From Diatrype stigma (Eukaryota; Ascomycota; Sordariomycetes; Xylariales; Diatrypaceae), in the NCBI GenBank assembly GCA_022225965.2, contig JAKJXP020000088.1:124001-188000 (forward strand): a DNA stretch of 64,000 bases, in the 5' to 3' direction. Numbering within the stretch: the first letter of the stretch is position 1; every line of letters starts with the position of its first letter. The position numbers and the translations under genes were made by a program. Of the stretch, positions 37,344-48,600 are shown one piece after another. Under the pieces are notes generated by a model. That model saw only the letters and a list, made by a program, of their open reading frames with translations. It was not told where the DNA came from and did no database searches.

Positions 37344-40239
37344 TAAGATTAACGCTATTTCGTAACGAAATTATTTCCAATTACCATATCGTAGCAATAT
37401 ATGCAAATTAAACCATAAACTTCGAAAAAGGAATTATAAATATTCCGAATCTAAATACGGGATACATAATAAACCGAACAAATAAAGTAACCGGATTATA
37501 AACTAAACCCCGAAAAATTGAAATTACTAAAAGGATTACCGAAATCGAAACCGAAAAGAAAACGATAACTGCCGGAACCAAAAAAACTATTAGGAAAAAA
37601 AAAGCTTCCAGAACCGGAAAAACTGCCTTGCTTTTTTTTTAAGGTTTCCAAAGAAAGCGTAAGCGAATATTTCTCGTTATTACGATAAATTATACGATAA
37701 GATCGCCGAATGATCTCTTGTTTGCATTAAGCATTACGAATCGATAAAGAATTATCCGGATTTTAATTACGGCGAAAAGGGGTTATATAACGTAAGTAAT
37801 GCTTAATATTTTGTAACGTTCGACGATGGAACGGGATATATAAACCAAAAGCAATAACAACGGAAAATCCAGGCTAAGGCAAAAAACGAATAGGAATATA
37901 ACCAGAAAATTATTAAAAAAAAGTTCCCAAGAAAGCCATTTCGTACGTAAGGGAAGTTTTAATAACGAGGCTACAACGACGACGTTATTTCTCGGCATAA
38001 GCGGCCGCATAATTAAAGCACTTTTGAATACCGGAAATTAAAAAATTCTTACCGGCTTTCCATTAATAACAGGTATTACATTACCGAAATTAATAATCGT
38101 AAAAATAATTAAAAACGGAAAGGCGTTTCAAACGAAAACGACTACGGCCGCGAAAACGGCCGCGAAAACGACCGCGTTTATGGCTACGTTAAAAAGGCTC
38201 TTTACTATTACCGGAAAGGGGTTCCGAAAAACCGGCGCCAAAATCCATCATTAATACCACATAAAAATTAACGAAAAATACGTCCAAATATATAAGAAAA
38301 TAAAATAAGGAATAAAATAAGGATAAACCGGCAATATTTTTATCCGACTAAAAACCCGCGAATTTTCAAGCCAATGGCAACCTCGAAAATCCCTAATATC
38401 GCACCAAACGATATACCAAAGAAAAGGGTTAAATAGAAAGAACTAAACGAAAAATTAATAAATTCTAACCGAAAAAAAACAGGCTATATCGACAAAAACT
38501 TTAATTCCAAATAAAAAAATGAAATACCCTTATAATAACGTTATTAATCTTTGCCGTTTTTATTATAAATCTTTAACGTTATAGGAAAAATAAATAAAAT
38601 TTTAAATAATAAATTAATTTATGGATTAATTTAATGCGTATAAACCGAAAGCGATAAGCGCGGCAAAAAAACTGGCTAATACGTAACATATAAAGAACCA
38701 AAAGCAACAATAAGTAACCTATAACCTTTAATTCGAAATAATTTTATAACAACATGTTTCGAAACATAAAAAATCAAATTTTAATATACAATAAAGTATA
38801 GAATTAATAGAAAAAATGTTATATTCGGATTTTTATTATGAAGTTTTGGAATTTCGAAAAGGAACCCTCTTAAATCTCCCCTTCGCCTGCGGCGGGCTTT
38901 TAAAGGGAAACCCCTTGGGACCCTCTTAACCTGCGGCGCCTGCGCCTCCGGCGAGGCTATGTAAGCATGCTTTTAACCAATTATATTTTTTATTACGCTC
39001 AGCCACTTTAGAAAGAGGGCCCCTTTATAGACTTTAATTAAGCAAAGCTCCGCGTTAAATTTTATATTGTGAATTTTATATAGCGAAGCTTTGCTAATTA
39101 ATTAGAAACAAATCCGTCCGAAAAAACTTAATTATTTTTTTCTTTTTTTTTAAGTAAAAATTAAAATTATTCCTAAAACTTTTATTATAATAAATAGCAT
39201 TTAAAGCTAATTTCTCGTTATTAAGATTATCGAAAATTAAAGTCGTTTCTTTACGATTATCGTATATCTTTATATATTATAACGAAGCGCCGTAAATTTT
39301 ATATATATCATTTTTTATAACATTAATAATTTTATTTTGGCGTATTTGTTTATTTACCGAAGGCAATAATAAATCGAGCAAATTCCGAATTTAAAGATTA
39401 TTATAAGCCAATTTCCTTTATTATCGAATATTAAGGCCGTTAATAATATAGTTTTCATAATCGAAATGGACTTTATAAAAAACGAAGAGTTATATTAACG
39501 AATTCCCTAATGGAATTATTAATATTTCTTTATTTTTTGGTCGTTTATTTAGATCCGGCAATATAATTAATCGAGATTTAGCATTATCGAAACCAATAAG
39601 GGTCGTAAAAAGAAAAGCCCAAATAAGGATTCGGTTTTTATTAACGGTAAAAAAAAAAATAAACAATCGATTAACGATTTACAAATTAATTTCCGAAAGA
39701 TTTCGATTAATCGGAATCAATATAGCTATAAAATTAATTATATTTATTATAACCTAACGGCTTAAATAAAACATAATAAAATAAAAAATTAACGACGTTA
39801 ATGCCGTTAAAATTATTATTGAAATTAAATTAAATGTAATGCGTTTTTTATAAGTATATATAGCAATATTGAAATAATCGGAGCCTCAAATATATTCAAA
39901 AGCCTAGCTCCGAAACCGGCTTTTACTTATTTTTTTAAAGATAAAAAGAGATCGTTACGAATTTAAACGATTGCTAATTTAACGATATCGATTATTTCTT
40001 TCAGGTAATTTCGGCCATTTTTTTTCCATTCGGTAGCCTTATCATTACTGTCGTAAACATTCGAATCCGATTTATTTTCCGAAGAAAGGATTTTTTCGTT
40101 ATGAACGATTCTTAACGGTAAACGGTTTAATATTCGATAATTTTTTTTTTGCTTTATATAAATGAAACTAAAATTAGGAGCTTTTTATATGGTTAAGATA
40201 TAAGTTTATCCATTAATTTCAATCAAAATAAGGCTTTCC
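37344..40239. other. RIP-mutated sequence, unassigned
   Basis: AT-rich DNA between the TIR element and the protease remnant. I found no recognisable domain in any frame. It holds a GC-rich pocket at about 38870-38960 and an inverted repeat with arms near 39034-39054 and 39082-39101. Confidence 0.5.
38870..38962. repeat. GC-rich pocket in AT-rich island
   Basis: About 90 bp rich in CGCC, GCGG and GGCG words, with internal complementarity (CGCCTGCGGCG; CTGCGGCGCC), flanked by very AT-rich DNA. The pocket has few CpA or TpG sites. Confidence 0.6.
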
Positions 40240-40560
40240 GTATGGAAATCGATAAAGGCAGCGTTTCGTTAAAGCCATTCTTTTTCTAAAAAAATGTTAT
40301 AGGATTTATTTATACTTATAACGAACGTTCGAATAACCGTTATAATACTTTTCATTATAAATGAAAAAATAACGTAATGAATAATCGGAATTGTATTATT
40401 ATTAGCTATTTTTAATTTATATTTTTCGAATAACTTAATTTGTTAAAGGCCTAATTTTTTAACTAAAGTTAAATTAACGAGTTCAAATAAAAATCCGGAA
40501 TCCATTAGGTATTAACGAATTACTTAACTATTTACTTTTTTATTAATATAACCCAAATAA
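40240..40560 (-). pseudogene. Retrotransposon aspartic protease remnant
   Basis: On the minus strand, MDSGF at 40505-40491 fits the D-S/T-G active-site triad, followed by LVKKLGL, YKLKIANNNTIPI and FLEKEWL (core at 40286-40275), which matches the flap and LLG-x-x-WL end of retropepsins. Stop codons interrupt the frame. It follows the Gag remnant in the expected order. Confidence 0.7.
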
Positions 40561-41459
40561 GTAGCATTATTATCGATTTTGGCTCGATCCGTGAATTTAA
40601 GAAAAGGATTAATTGCAACTATCATTTATACAGAATTTACTTATATAAAATGGGATTATAAATTAGTAAGTCGGAATTTTTTCGATAATCTCGGCTTTCG
40701 GTTTTTTACGGAAAGGCCTATTTTTTTATCCAGCTAAGCTCTTAACATTAAGGAACGATTTAGCAATTGTTCCTAAGTAATATTCAAAAACGGAATAAAT
40801 TTAAAAATCGCATTAATGTTAATACGACTTTTTAAATAATCTTTATAAGCCTTAATAAATACCGTATTATTAATTTTTCGAATACGGGACGACTTTTTCT
40901 TTATTCGGTTTTTTATATCGATTAATCGTTGCTTTAATTCTTTAATTAAAGGAAGCTTAAGTCCTAAAAACGGATTTCGATTTCGAAAGGCCAATGGTAT
41001 AACCTTATAAATGAAATTCATAAAATTATACCTAAACCCAATAAACCGACGACTCGATGGATCTCTAAAAAAAGGAAAAGTCGGGCGTTTAAAAGAAACT
41101 AACGGACCAACAAAAGGCCTAGATTTTAAATTACCCATAAACGAATCCGGCCTCGAATTATTATTAATGTTCATACGATAAGGATTAAGGGTTATTATTA
41201 CCGAAATAAGGGCCTTTAGCTTTAGCTTGGGAAATCGATAACCGGCAACAACGGAAATCGACGATATAGCCGTAACGTAAGTATTATTACCAATTATATT
41301 TTCGTAAGGAAAGAATTAAATAATATCATTTAAACCTTTCTTAATAACCTGTTTTATTTTTACTTAAATTTGGCGCTTTTAATATTTCAATTCATTCGGA
41401 ATTGGCTTAAAGCGTTTAATGCATTTACGAATTTTATTTTTAATGGTATTCGGTTAAAA

Positions 41460-42797
41460 TAATTCCGGGCAATTTATCGAAAAATGACCTTAATTATTAT
41501 AATTAAAGCATATAAAAATATAATATCCCTTTCCGAAAAATCCGCAACGCTTTTCATCTTTAAAAGCCTAACCATATTGGTTTCTTAAGCCTGCATTACC
41601 AAATAAACGAGCATTAGTTCTTTAATTACCTGTTTAAAGGCCGTTTTAAGTACCATTATTCTGTGCATTATTTTAAGTACTACCATTTTGGGCACCGCCA
41701 TTAATGCCATTTTGAATATCATTTTAAATCGATACAGAGGCGTTTTAAAGAAAAACGTTTTAAGGAAAGGTATTTTATAAGATAAGGGCCGCTAAAGGAT
41801 TTTAAAAACCCTGCCTATATTTATTATAAGCATTTTAAATATTCTATTTATTTATTCTATTATCTTAATAACTTTTAGTTTTAATTAAATAATCCACCAT
41901 TAGGAAATAAATAGCATTTACCGCTAGGATCGATTTATTAATAACGTTTTTTTACTAAATAACATATGGCTTAATATAATAAGTTTATATACTTAAAGGT
42001 TAAAACGACTGCTATTATTGGAATTATTAAGTACCATATTGTTGCAAAAACTGAAATCCTTTATTTTCGGAAATAGGAATAATAAGGCCTGGACTTGTTA
42101 AATTTTATTGTTTACCAAACTTATGCATTTAACGAAATAGCAATCCCATCTTTTAAATAGTTTTCTTATTAGATATACGGCCCTTAAAATTCTTTAAAAC
42201 ATCGATTTTATTTACGAATTCATTTTTTCGATTAGGACGGTACATAATATTAATAATTAGATTTTTAACGTTATAATAAATATAGGTCTTAACGAATTTG
42301 CGATTCTTATTAATCAGCTTTTCGGCAATTAATCGATTAAAAACGCGGTTTTGGTAATAATAATTACGCTTATTGCTACCAATATATATATACTTATAAA
42401 AACGATTTCTTAATTTAATAAGTTGCTTATTAATTGCTTATTTCATAAATTCGTTGGTATATTTCAAATAATAAAATAACTTCTTTTCCAATAACCGTTC
42501 CAAGTTATCGATTCGAAATGCATTATTCTAATCGTTAATGCGGATTTTAATCGGAAATTTTTAAATAAAGCTGTTTTTTATCCAAGCTTAATTTAATCGA
42601 CGCTTTTTAGGAATTTGAAAATACCATTTACGGGCATTCATTTTTAGATTTAATCGAAAAACTGATTTCATTTTAATCAAATTAGGATTATTAGCGGCCG
42701 CAGGAAAGGTTTTTTTAACGTAAATCGCTATATCGTCCAAATATTCCTGGAGCGACTTTCCCGGCAATTCCTCGAAAATCGGAAAAATAAAAGACAT
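41460..42797 (-). pseudogene. Retrotransposon Gag remnant with CCHC knuckle
   Basis: Minus-strand remnant of a retrotransposon Gag, the structural protein of the particle. An open stretch at 42797-42588 (from MSFIFPIFEELPGKSLQEYL) resembles the start of fungal Gag, with a WYFQIPKK segment. Further on, at 41510-41463, a frame spells C-F-N-Y-N-N-stop-G-H-F-S-I-N-C, matching a C-x2-C-x4-H-x4-C zinc knuckle whose second cysteine is a tyrosine, a change that one transition explains. Several stops break the frame. The knuckle is the strongest evidence; the Gag limits are approximate. Confidence 0.7.
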
Positions 42798-43029
42798 AAT
42801 AATAACGGATAATCGAGATGTAGCAGTATCAAGATAATTAAAATTTCGTTCGAGCTCGTTTATAGCTTCCAGGAATTTAACAGCTTGGATAATAAATCCT
42901 TAAAACCTAGCTAATACCTTGGCGAAAATATTAGTTCTGTTATAATCCAGAATGGCTAAAATTTGTAAAGTTAATAAAATTAATTAAACATCCTTATAAT
43001 TAACGAATCATAAATCGGCAACCATACCA

Positions 43030-43125
43030 ATAATAAATTAACGAATTAATAAATCGACGGATTAACGGATTAATAAATCGGAAAATTAACGAATCGATGA
43101 ATTAACGAATTAACGAAACAAATAA
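43030..43125 (+). repeat. Degenerate ATTAACGAAT repeats
   Basis: ATTAACGAAT, AATAAATCGA and ATTAACGGAT words recur about every 12-16 nt across this stretch, between the right LTR and the Gag remnant. Confidence 0.55.
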
Positions 43126-43870
43126 CATTCAAGTATAAGCAATTCATTCGACGCACTCACTCCAATAATACAATAGAAAGGGGTTCGACAATTAGCGGCG
43201 TTACTTTTAATTAACATTTATTTAATACTTAATTAGTACTTAATTAATATTTAAACATAATAAGGTTCATTAATTAATTAACTTATTCATTTAAATAAAT
43301 AAGCTTTCCGAATATTTCGCTTAAGAAAAAACGAATTTTATACATACGTTATTCATTTAAAAAAATAAATTACCAATTCCATTAAGTATTAAGGAAATGG
43401 CGTAATAAGCAAATTTCTTTAATTTTTAAGTTTTAAAATAAGGAATAAGGTTTTGGAAAATCGATAAAGGATTGGAATAAAAAGGAACCTCCCATTTTTC
43501 AACCGAGAATAATTCCTAGGAATTTCTTGCGTATTCGAATAAATAAATTAACGATTTTCGTAATAAAATAAATATAATAAAAACAGTCGTATTAAACGAA
43601 TTATAACGTAATATTAAAGAATTAAAAAAAGGGATAAAAAAAATAACAATAAAATAAATAATCCTTATAATTTCGATATGGCGTAATTTAATCAAAATCA
43701 TTGGTTTCTTAGAATTCTCGTTAATAACTAAAACTAAAGCGTAAATAATTAATAGAAACTGGAAAAACCACGTCGAATTATAAAATGGTTTAAATAAAAA
43801 GTATGGATAGGATTTTATATAAAGCAATCCGGAAGGTCTTAAAATTCGAAATAGCACTTTCGTTATTAAA

Positions 43871-43992
43871 TATGGGATTACTATAAGGATCCTGAATTAA
43901 GGGGAAAAAAAGTTATATTCTGCTAAGTAAGTAAAGCTAAGCTAACAGCTAAAGAGATCTATTTAATAGCGAATCCACGTAACCGCCCCACA
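43871..43992 (-). repeat. Right LTR (5' LTR of the element)
   Basis: Ends CCCCACA, and its start TATGGG is TGTGGG in the left copy, so the intact LTR would be bounded by TG..CA within an inverted TGTGGG..CCCACA. It lies upstream of the minus-strand Gag remnant and is followed by the GAAC duplication. Confidence 0.88.
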
Positions 43993-45157
43993 GAACCAGA
44001 TAGCTGTTCTAGCTATTTCAACTGCTCTTGCTGCTGGCTACTGGCTGCTCGCTGCTTACTTGACGTTGCGTACATACATGCCACAGCCCCAGAACCCCAG
44101 AGCTCCGGAGCTCTGCCTGTTAGAGCTGAAATTCAACGTTGCCGTGTGATGCGTTCAAGCTTGGCTGGCTGGAAGCAACTCTACGGGGAACTTTACGTCA
44201 GGTCAGCTATTAGACCCTTGTTCAACCACTAAATTTCAACGTACAGCACATACAAAGTGCGGCTATCGATCCCGACAGCGAATAGCAGGCTTCATTCGGG
44301 TGGAGCCTGGAACTTTGAAGCTCATCATTGATGGTCCGATTCGGCCTAGACTTCGAACCTCCCGTGCCAACCTAGTCCTTGCTAGTCATGTGCGTTCTCG
44401 TGACCCTCCAGATCTCCAGATCGCCCACCTCTTGCACTCTTGCACAAGTACCCATATACAGACAGCACGTGTGCTTGTGCTTCAAATATATCATCCTCAG
44501 CAGTTGCATGTAAAGTTGCATGTTACCCTCTATCAAGCCGTAATTCTTTGGAGCCCCATAAGTGGTGGAATATAAGACCAGCTCGTCTCAGTTTCACGGG
44601 CTTCAGAACCACGGATTTTCAATTTGTACTCCATATAGTTACAACAACCTTGTCATTATCAAAGCTGTGACACATCTATATAATCAACCCCGGGTGGTTC
44701 TACAGCCAATATATCATTGCAGCATGGGTAGATGTAGACTGGTTGTTCAACATCTTGGCTCACTCAAGATGCCACTTCGTACCGCGTCCGACCTCGTGGC
44801 ATCGAAGCCGTTTGGTCATCAATGTTGCTAGCCTCGGTGTCAAGTATTATATCACATTTCTCAACATGATCTCCGAGGTCTCGTATAATAGGTGCGTTTG
44901 TCAGGGCATAATGCCGAAGGTATTCATGCTGGGCATTCTCAGATACAGCTTCCCAATACTAATGTATGATAGCAGTATCTGTGGCCATAGTCTAGTGCAT
45001 AGCTATGTCTAAGATAAGCATGGAATAATACCCATAGCCTAAACGGAGGTAACTGAATAATCTAGGTACGCCAGTGTGTAGTAATGTCAGGACCCAATAG
45101 GAGCACCTACATAAGTACAATCAAGAGGCCAGTCTTCTAACAATCAATCAGCCCAAA

Positions 45158-45372
45158 GCCAGGTTGGTGCAGTGGTAGCACGTCTTTGCCGCAACCAGAA
45201 CAAACCTCATACGAAAAGTGTGAGGCCTTGGGTTCGATTCCACCCTGTGGCTGTCAAAATGTACACCACAGAAAGGAACGGGTAACTCTTCCGCCCTGTG
45301 CGAACCACCACAAAAAGGTGAAGAAACAAATGGCATGAAAAGAAAACCCAGGTTCGATTCCTGGACCAGGCA
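45158..45372 (+). mobile_element. tRNA-derived SINE-like element
   Basis: A tRNA-like head begins GCCAGGTTGGTGCAGTGGTA, with a good RNA polymerase III A box (TTGGTGCAGTGGTAGCA at 45165-45181) and B box (GGTTCGATTCC at 45231-45241). About 110 nt further, a second B box with a complete T-arm (CCAGGTTCGATTCCTGG, about 45348-45364) is followed by ACCAGGC, which pairs with the first seven bases at six of seven positions. Either a SINE with a duplicated tRNA part or a tRNA gene broken by an insertion would fit. The first T-arm pairs poorly, so a working tRNA is unlikely. Confidence 0.55.
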
Positions 45373-45571
45373 ACATAATTTTTTGGTGTATCCTCTTGTG
45401 GTTGGACATATGTACTGCGCGTATACTAACTATATCCGCCAACTTGACCTTCGTAAATGCCACACTGCAATAGAAGAATGCTCGGTCAAGAGTAAAGATA
45501 CCACCAACGCTGTGTTCCTCCAACGTGTTGCTCCACAAACATGTTCCAAGGCGATTGGGTTTAAGAACATG

Positions 45572-45605
45572 CTTTGGCTTTGGCGATGGGTTGCCGAAGC
45601 CAAAG
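45572..45605. repeat. Small hairpin
   Basis: CTTTGGCTTTGGC (45572-45584) and GCCGAAGCCAAAG (45593-45605) are inverted copies with one mismatch around an 8-nt loop. Confidence 0.6.
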
Positions 45606-48600
45606 TTCAGCTTCCATCACCTGCTCTTCAACCTAACAGACGCATGCCCGTCATATAATGCTACTTCAAACTTGCAAATCCGTGAGATCACATCTAATAG
45701 AAGCTATATAGGGGTGAAACAAGTAACCTCGACACGTGTTGCTCCTCCCTTGTGCGTGGTATAACCTACCCAACAAGACCTCCTTAACACTATGACGACA
45801 CTTACTGTCTAACCATACAGTATTGAACCTCTATCATTCTATAGTGGTAATCATCTCTTAGCTTTTCTATATCAACTGACACAGCTGACAGCATTCCATC
45901 ATGCGTGACATCCTGAAAGTCTAAGGGGTTGGTTGCTAGACTCTAGTGTGTTGGCTTATATGCTTATTTGCATCGATTGATGGCTTGTCTGATGAGTTTC
46001 AGATACCGAAAGAGGCATGGCACCAGGTAGACACCCTTTAAAGCTGGAGCGTGGGGAAAGCGGAAGCGGGAGTCTCTGTGAATACCTCATCTCACTGAGG
46101 CTGCCTGGTACTTGTATTGCGTGGTGGTGTGTGGTATGTAGTATGATGCTGTAGGATGCCACCTACTTAGTCATCCCATGTTCTCTTGGCCCCTATATCG
46201 ATTGTGCCTCTGAGTCTAGTACACTTACTAGGGCTGTTTTTTATTGCCCATTCTTACGAGCCAATAGCGAGACTGATCACAGCTACACTGACCGTGTTGT
46301 AACACGACTCCAAGATATGGTTATGTGGCTTCTGACCATGAAGCATCGCTGAAGCTCGTGACCATACAAAATATATAGGGTAAGAATAGGTCCTATGTTG
46401 AAAGCTCCTATCACAAAAGTTACAGCGTAAAGACCTCACCCAGGAATGTAAAGGGCCAACATGTATTTCAATGGGATCGGAGAAGCACGGGTCGTTACCA
46501 GAAGCAAATGAAGGTTCTAAACCAGCATATAACCTTCCTTGTCACAGTTGAACAAGGGGCCACAGCATTGCGAGTGAGTACGAATGGTTCCGTAGCCAAT
46601 TACGACGCAGGTATGTAATAGAACATACCAAGCGTCTGGAGGCTAGAACTCATTCCATCTTGTGAAGGTTTGAAGGAGCCCCTAGTTACGACATTTGAGC
46701 ATCAACTTACTCCTCTTGTGGAGAGTACTATTGAACATATCAATCCCACTCCCAATTGGACATTGTTGCTGCAAGTCACCGCCATTCGGCAAATGTATGT
46801 ATAACATCAAGTATGGCTGGAATGTACTGTTGGAACACGGCACAGAGGCCCTAGTCAAATACAGGATCGATGAGCCATGCTAGATCGCGATTTTCTATCC
46901 ATCGCCTAATAGCCACTTACATGCCGAATCTGTATTGCACAAGTCCTGTAGAACGAAGCCTGCTGGAGTACCGAATCTAGGGGCGGTATCCGTTGCCTAC
47001 TGCATGCTATCATTATTGTGCGCACTATCGGTGAGCCTTCCAAGGCCTGTAGAGTACTGTCGTTACCGGCGGCGAATTTGGGTAAGGTAAACTGAGAATC
47101 CATGCTCTGGTCCCCATAGAACGGAATGGTATACGACTAACTAGCAGGGGGGGTTTTCAGAACGTGACACGCGAGAATGTAACGCCATGATAGGGCGCGG
47201 CTGGAGAAGTACGACATAGGCAGCCAGCCACCTGCTTATGATGTAGTTAGGTGTCTACAGCAGAACTCATGACAACTTCGAGGTCGTAGAGATTCCGAGG
47301 TGAATGAAATGAATGTAATCAATTACTGGTCGGTTACGTAAAACCCGTTCATCACATTTAGGTACTGGTACTGTCCGGTCAATTAAGTGGATTTGACGTT
47401 GGTATAACTGGCGTGGAGAGGGTACAATACAGTGTCGGGTCTTTAAACTTCTAGACAGTCCAGACAGTTTGACAAGAGAGCTTGTTGTCGACTATGTGGG
47501 CTGGATGCTGGACCAACTACGATGTTGCGTGCGAAGTCGCTCCAATGAGCTGCTACAGCAGTAGTCTTTCAAGGTTCTCCACGCAGTAGGAGGAAAAGAA
47601 AGGAAAATGTTGGAGTAGATACTGTGCTGCAGATGTTCCAACGGCTGCCAAGTTAGGCATTTCAACCTTTGCAACGAGCCTTTTTCTCAAAGAGCCAACC
47701 AGAACACAAGCTTGGAGTATTCCAAACTGGTGGGACACACCGATCTAACTTTTAGTAAACGGTCTTGTGTCACTACTGCAGGAACGGCGTGCCAAAATGC
47801 GGTGGGAGGGAAAGCGGACACTCCACGGAGGCCAGGGAGGCGACCTGGAGGCTGATACCAGCGACATAGGAATATGCCCAACCTGCCCAAGTTCCGACGA
47901 ACTGGCGAGGTCGAAAAAACCATGGGAATCACCCTTGATATCTCGCCAACTTGATTGTGGACACTGAAAGCCGGTAGTTAGGTTCGAAACGATCTTCGCC
48001 GCTGTCGGAACACTCGCATAATAAGTGTTCACGCCTGCGCTGTGCCTACTATGTGGCCATTGCGCGGTAGTACTACGTAGGGCATCAATCGGGATCTGGG
48101 GGTTTCAGACGACCATCGCATCTCCAATGATCACATCACCGTGTGCGACTACACATGTTTACGAAGAAGACGGAGACCGGCAGGCCGATCGCATCAGCTG
48201 AACTGAAACCTCATGTAACACCCCTTAACGTTGATGCTGTACCTCGGCGCAACAAGGCCGTTTCCACGTGGGTATCAGGGATCCTCTGAGCTTTGGTCAA
48301 GAGAGCGATCGGTGATCAGCTTCGATGGAAATAACCCGACTGACTACTTCGTACACTCTGTGCATCTGTTTCTGCTTCTGGGATATGTATACGATATCTT
48401 GTACATACGTATGCTTAACAGTGTTCGTCTTATAACCCAATGCGTGGGGTGAAGTCACCCCGTACCCCAAGATTAAGCATGGCAGAGTTCCTGCAAGTTG
48501 CCGACAGGCGAGCGATCTTGCTCCGTACCTATCATGAACCATTGATCGAACAGGCGAATCTTATATTGTGGTTTGTCACCACCTGAAATGCCCACGACGC

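Larger units (their letters stand above)
23011..43992 (-). mobile_element. RIP-degraded Ty3/Gypsy-type retrotransposon with nested insertions
   Basis: A 20,982-bp block of very AT-rich sequence between two 122-bp direct repeats. It is flanked by GAAC on both sides (23007-23010 and 43993-43996), which fits a 4-bp target-site duplication from one insertion. Coding remnants on the minus strand run Gag, zinc knuckle, protease (42.8-40.2 kb) and then RT and integrase (28.7-26.5 kb). RT before integrase is the Ty3/Gypsy order. About 11 kb of other sequence lies between protease and RT, including a Helitron, so the length is best explained by nested insertion. All frames are broken by stop codons created by transitions, the pattern expected of RIP. 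No primer-binding site or polypurine tract could be fixed. It should be inert. Confidence 0.85.

Noticed and set aside
43840..43870. Primer-binding site next to the right LTR
   Set aside because: The sequence could be a transition-mutated tRNA complement, but no specific tRNA match could be defended.
44347..44366. TTCGAACC, a possible minus-strand tRNA B box
   Set aside because: No A box at the right distance and no acceptor or T-arm pairing.
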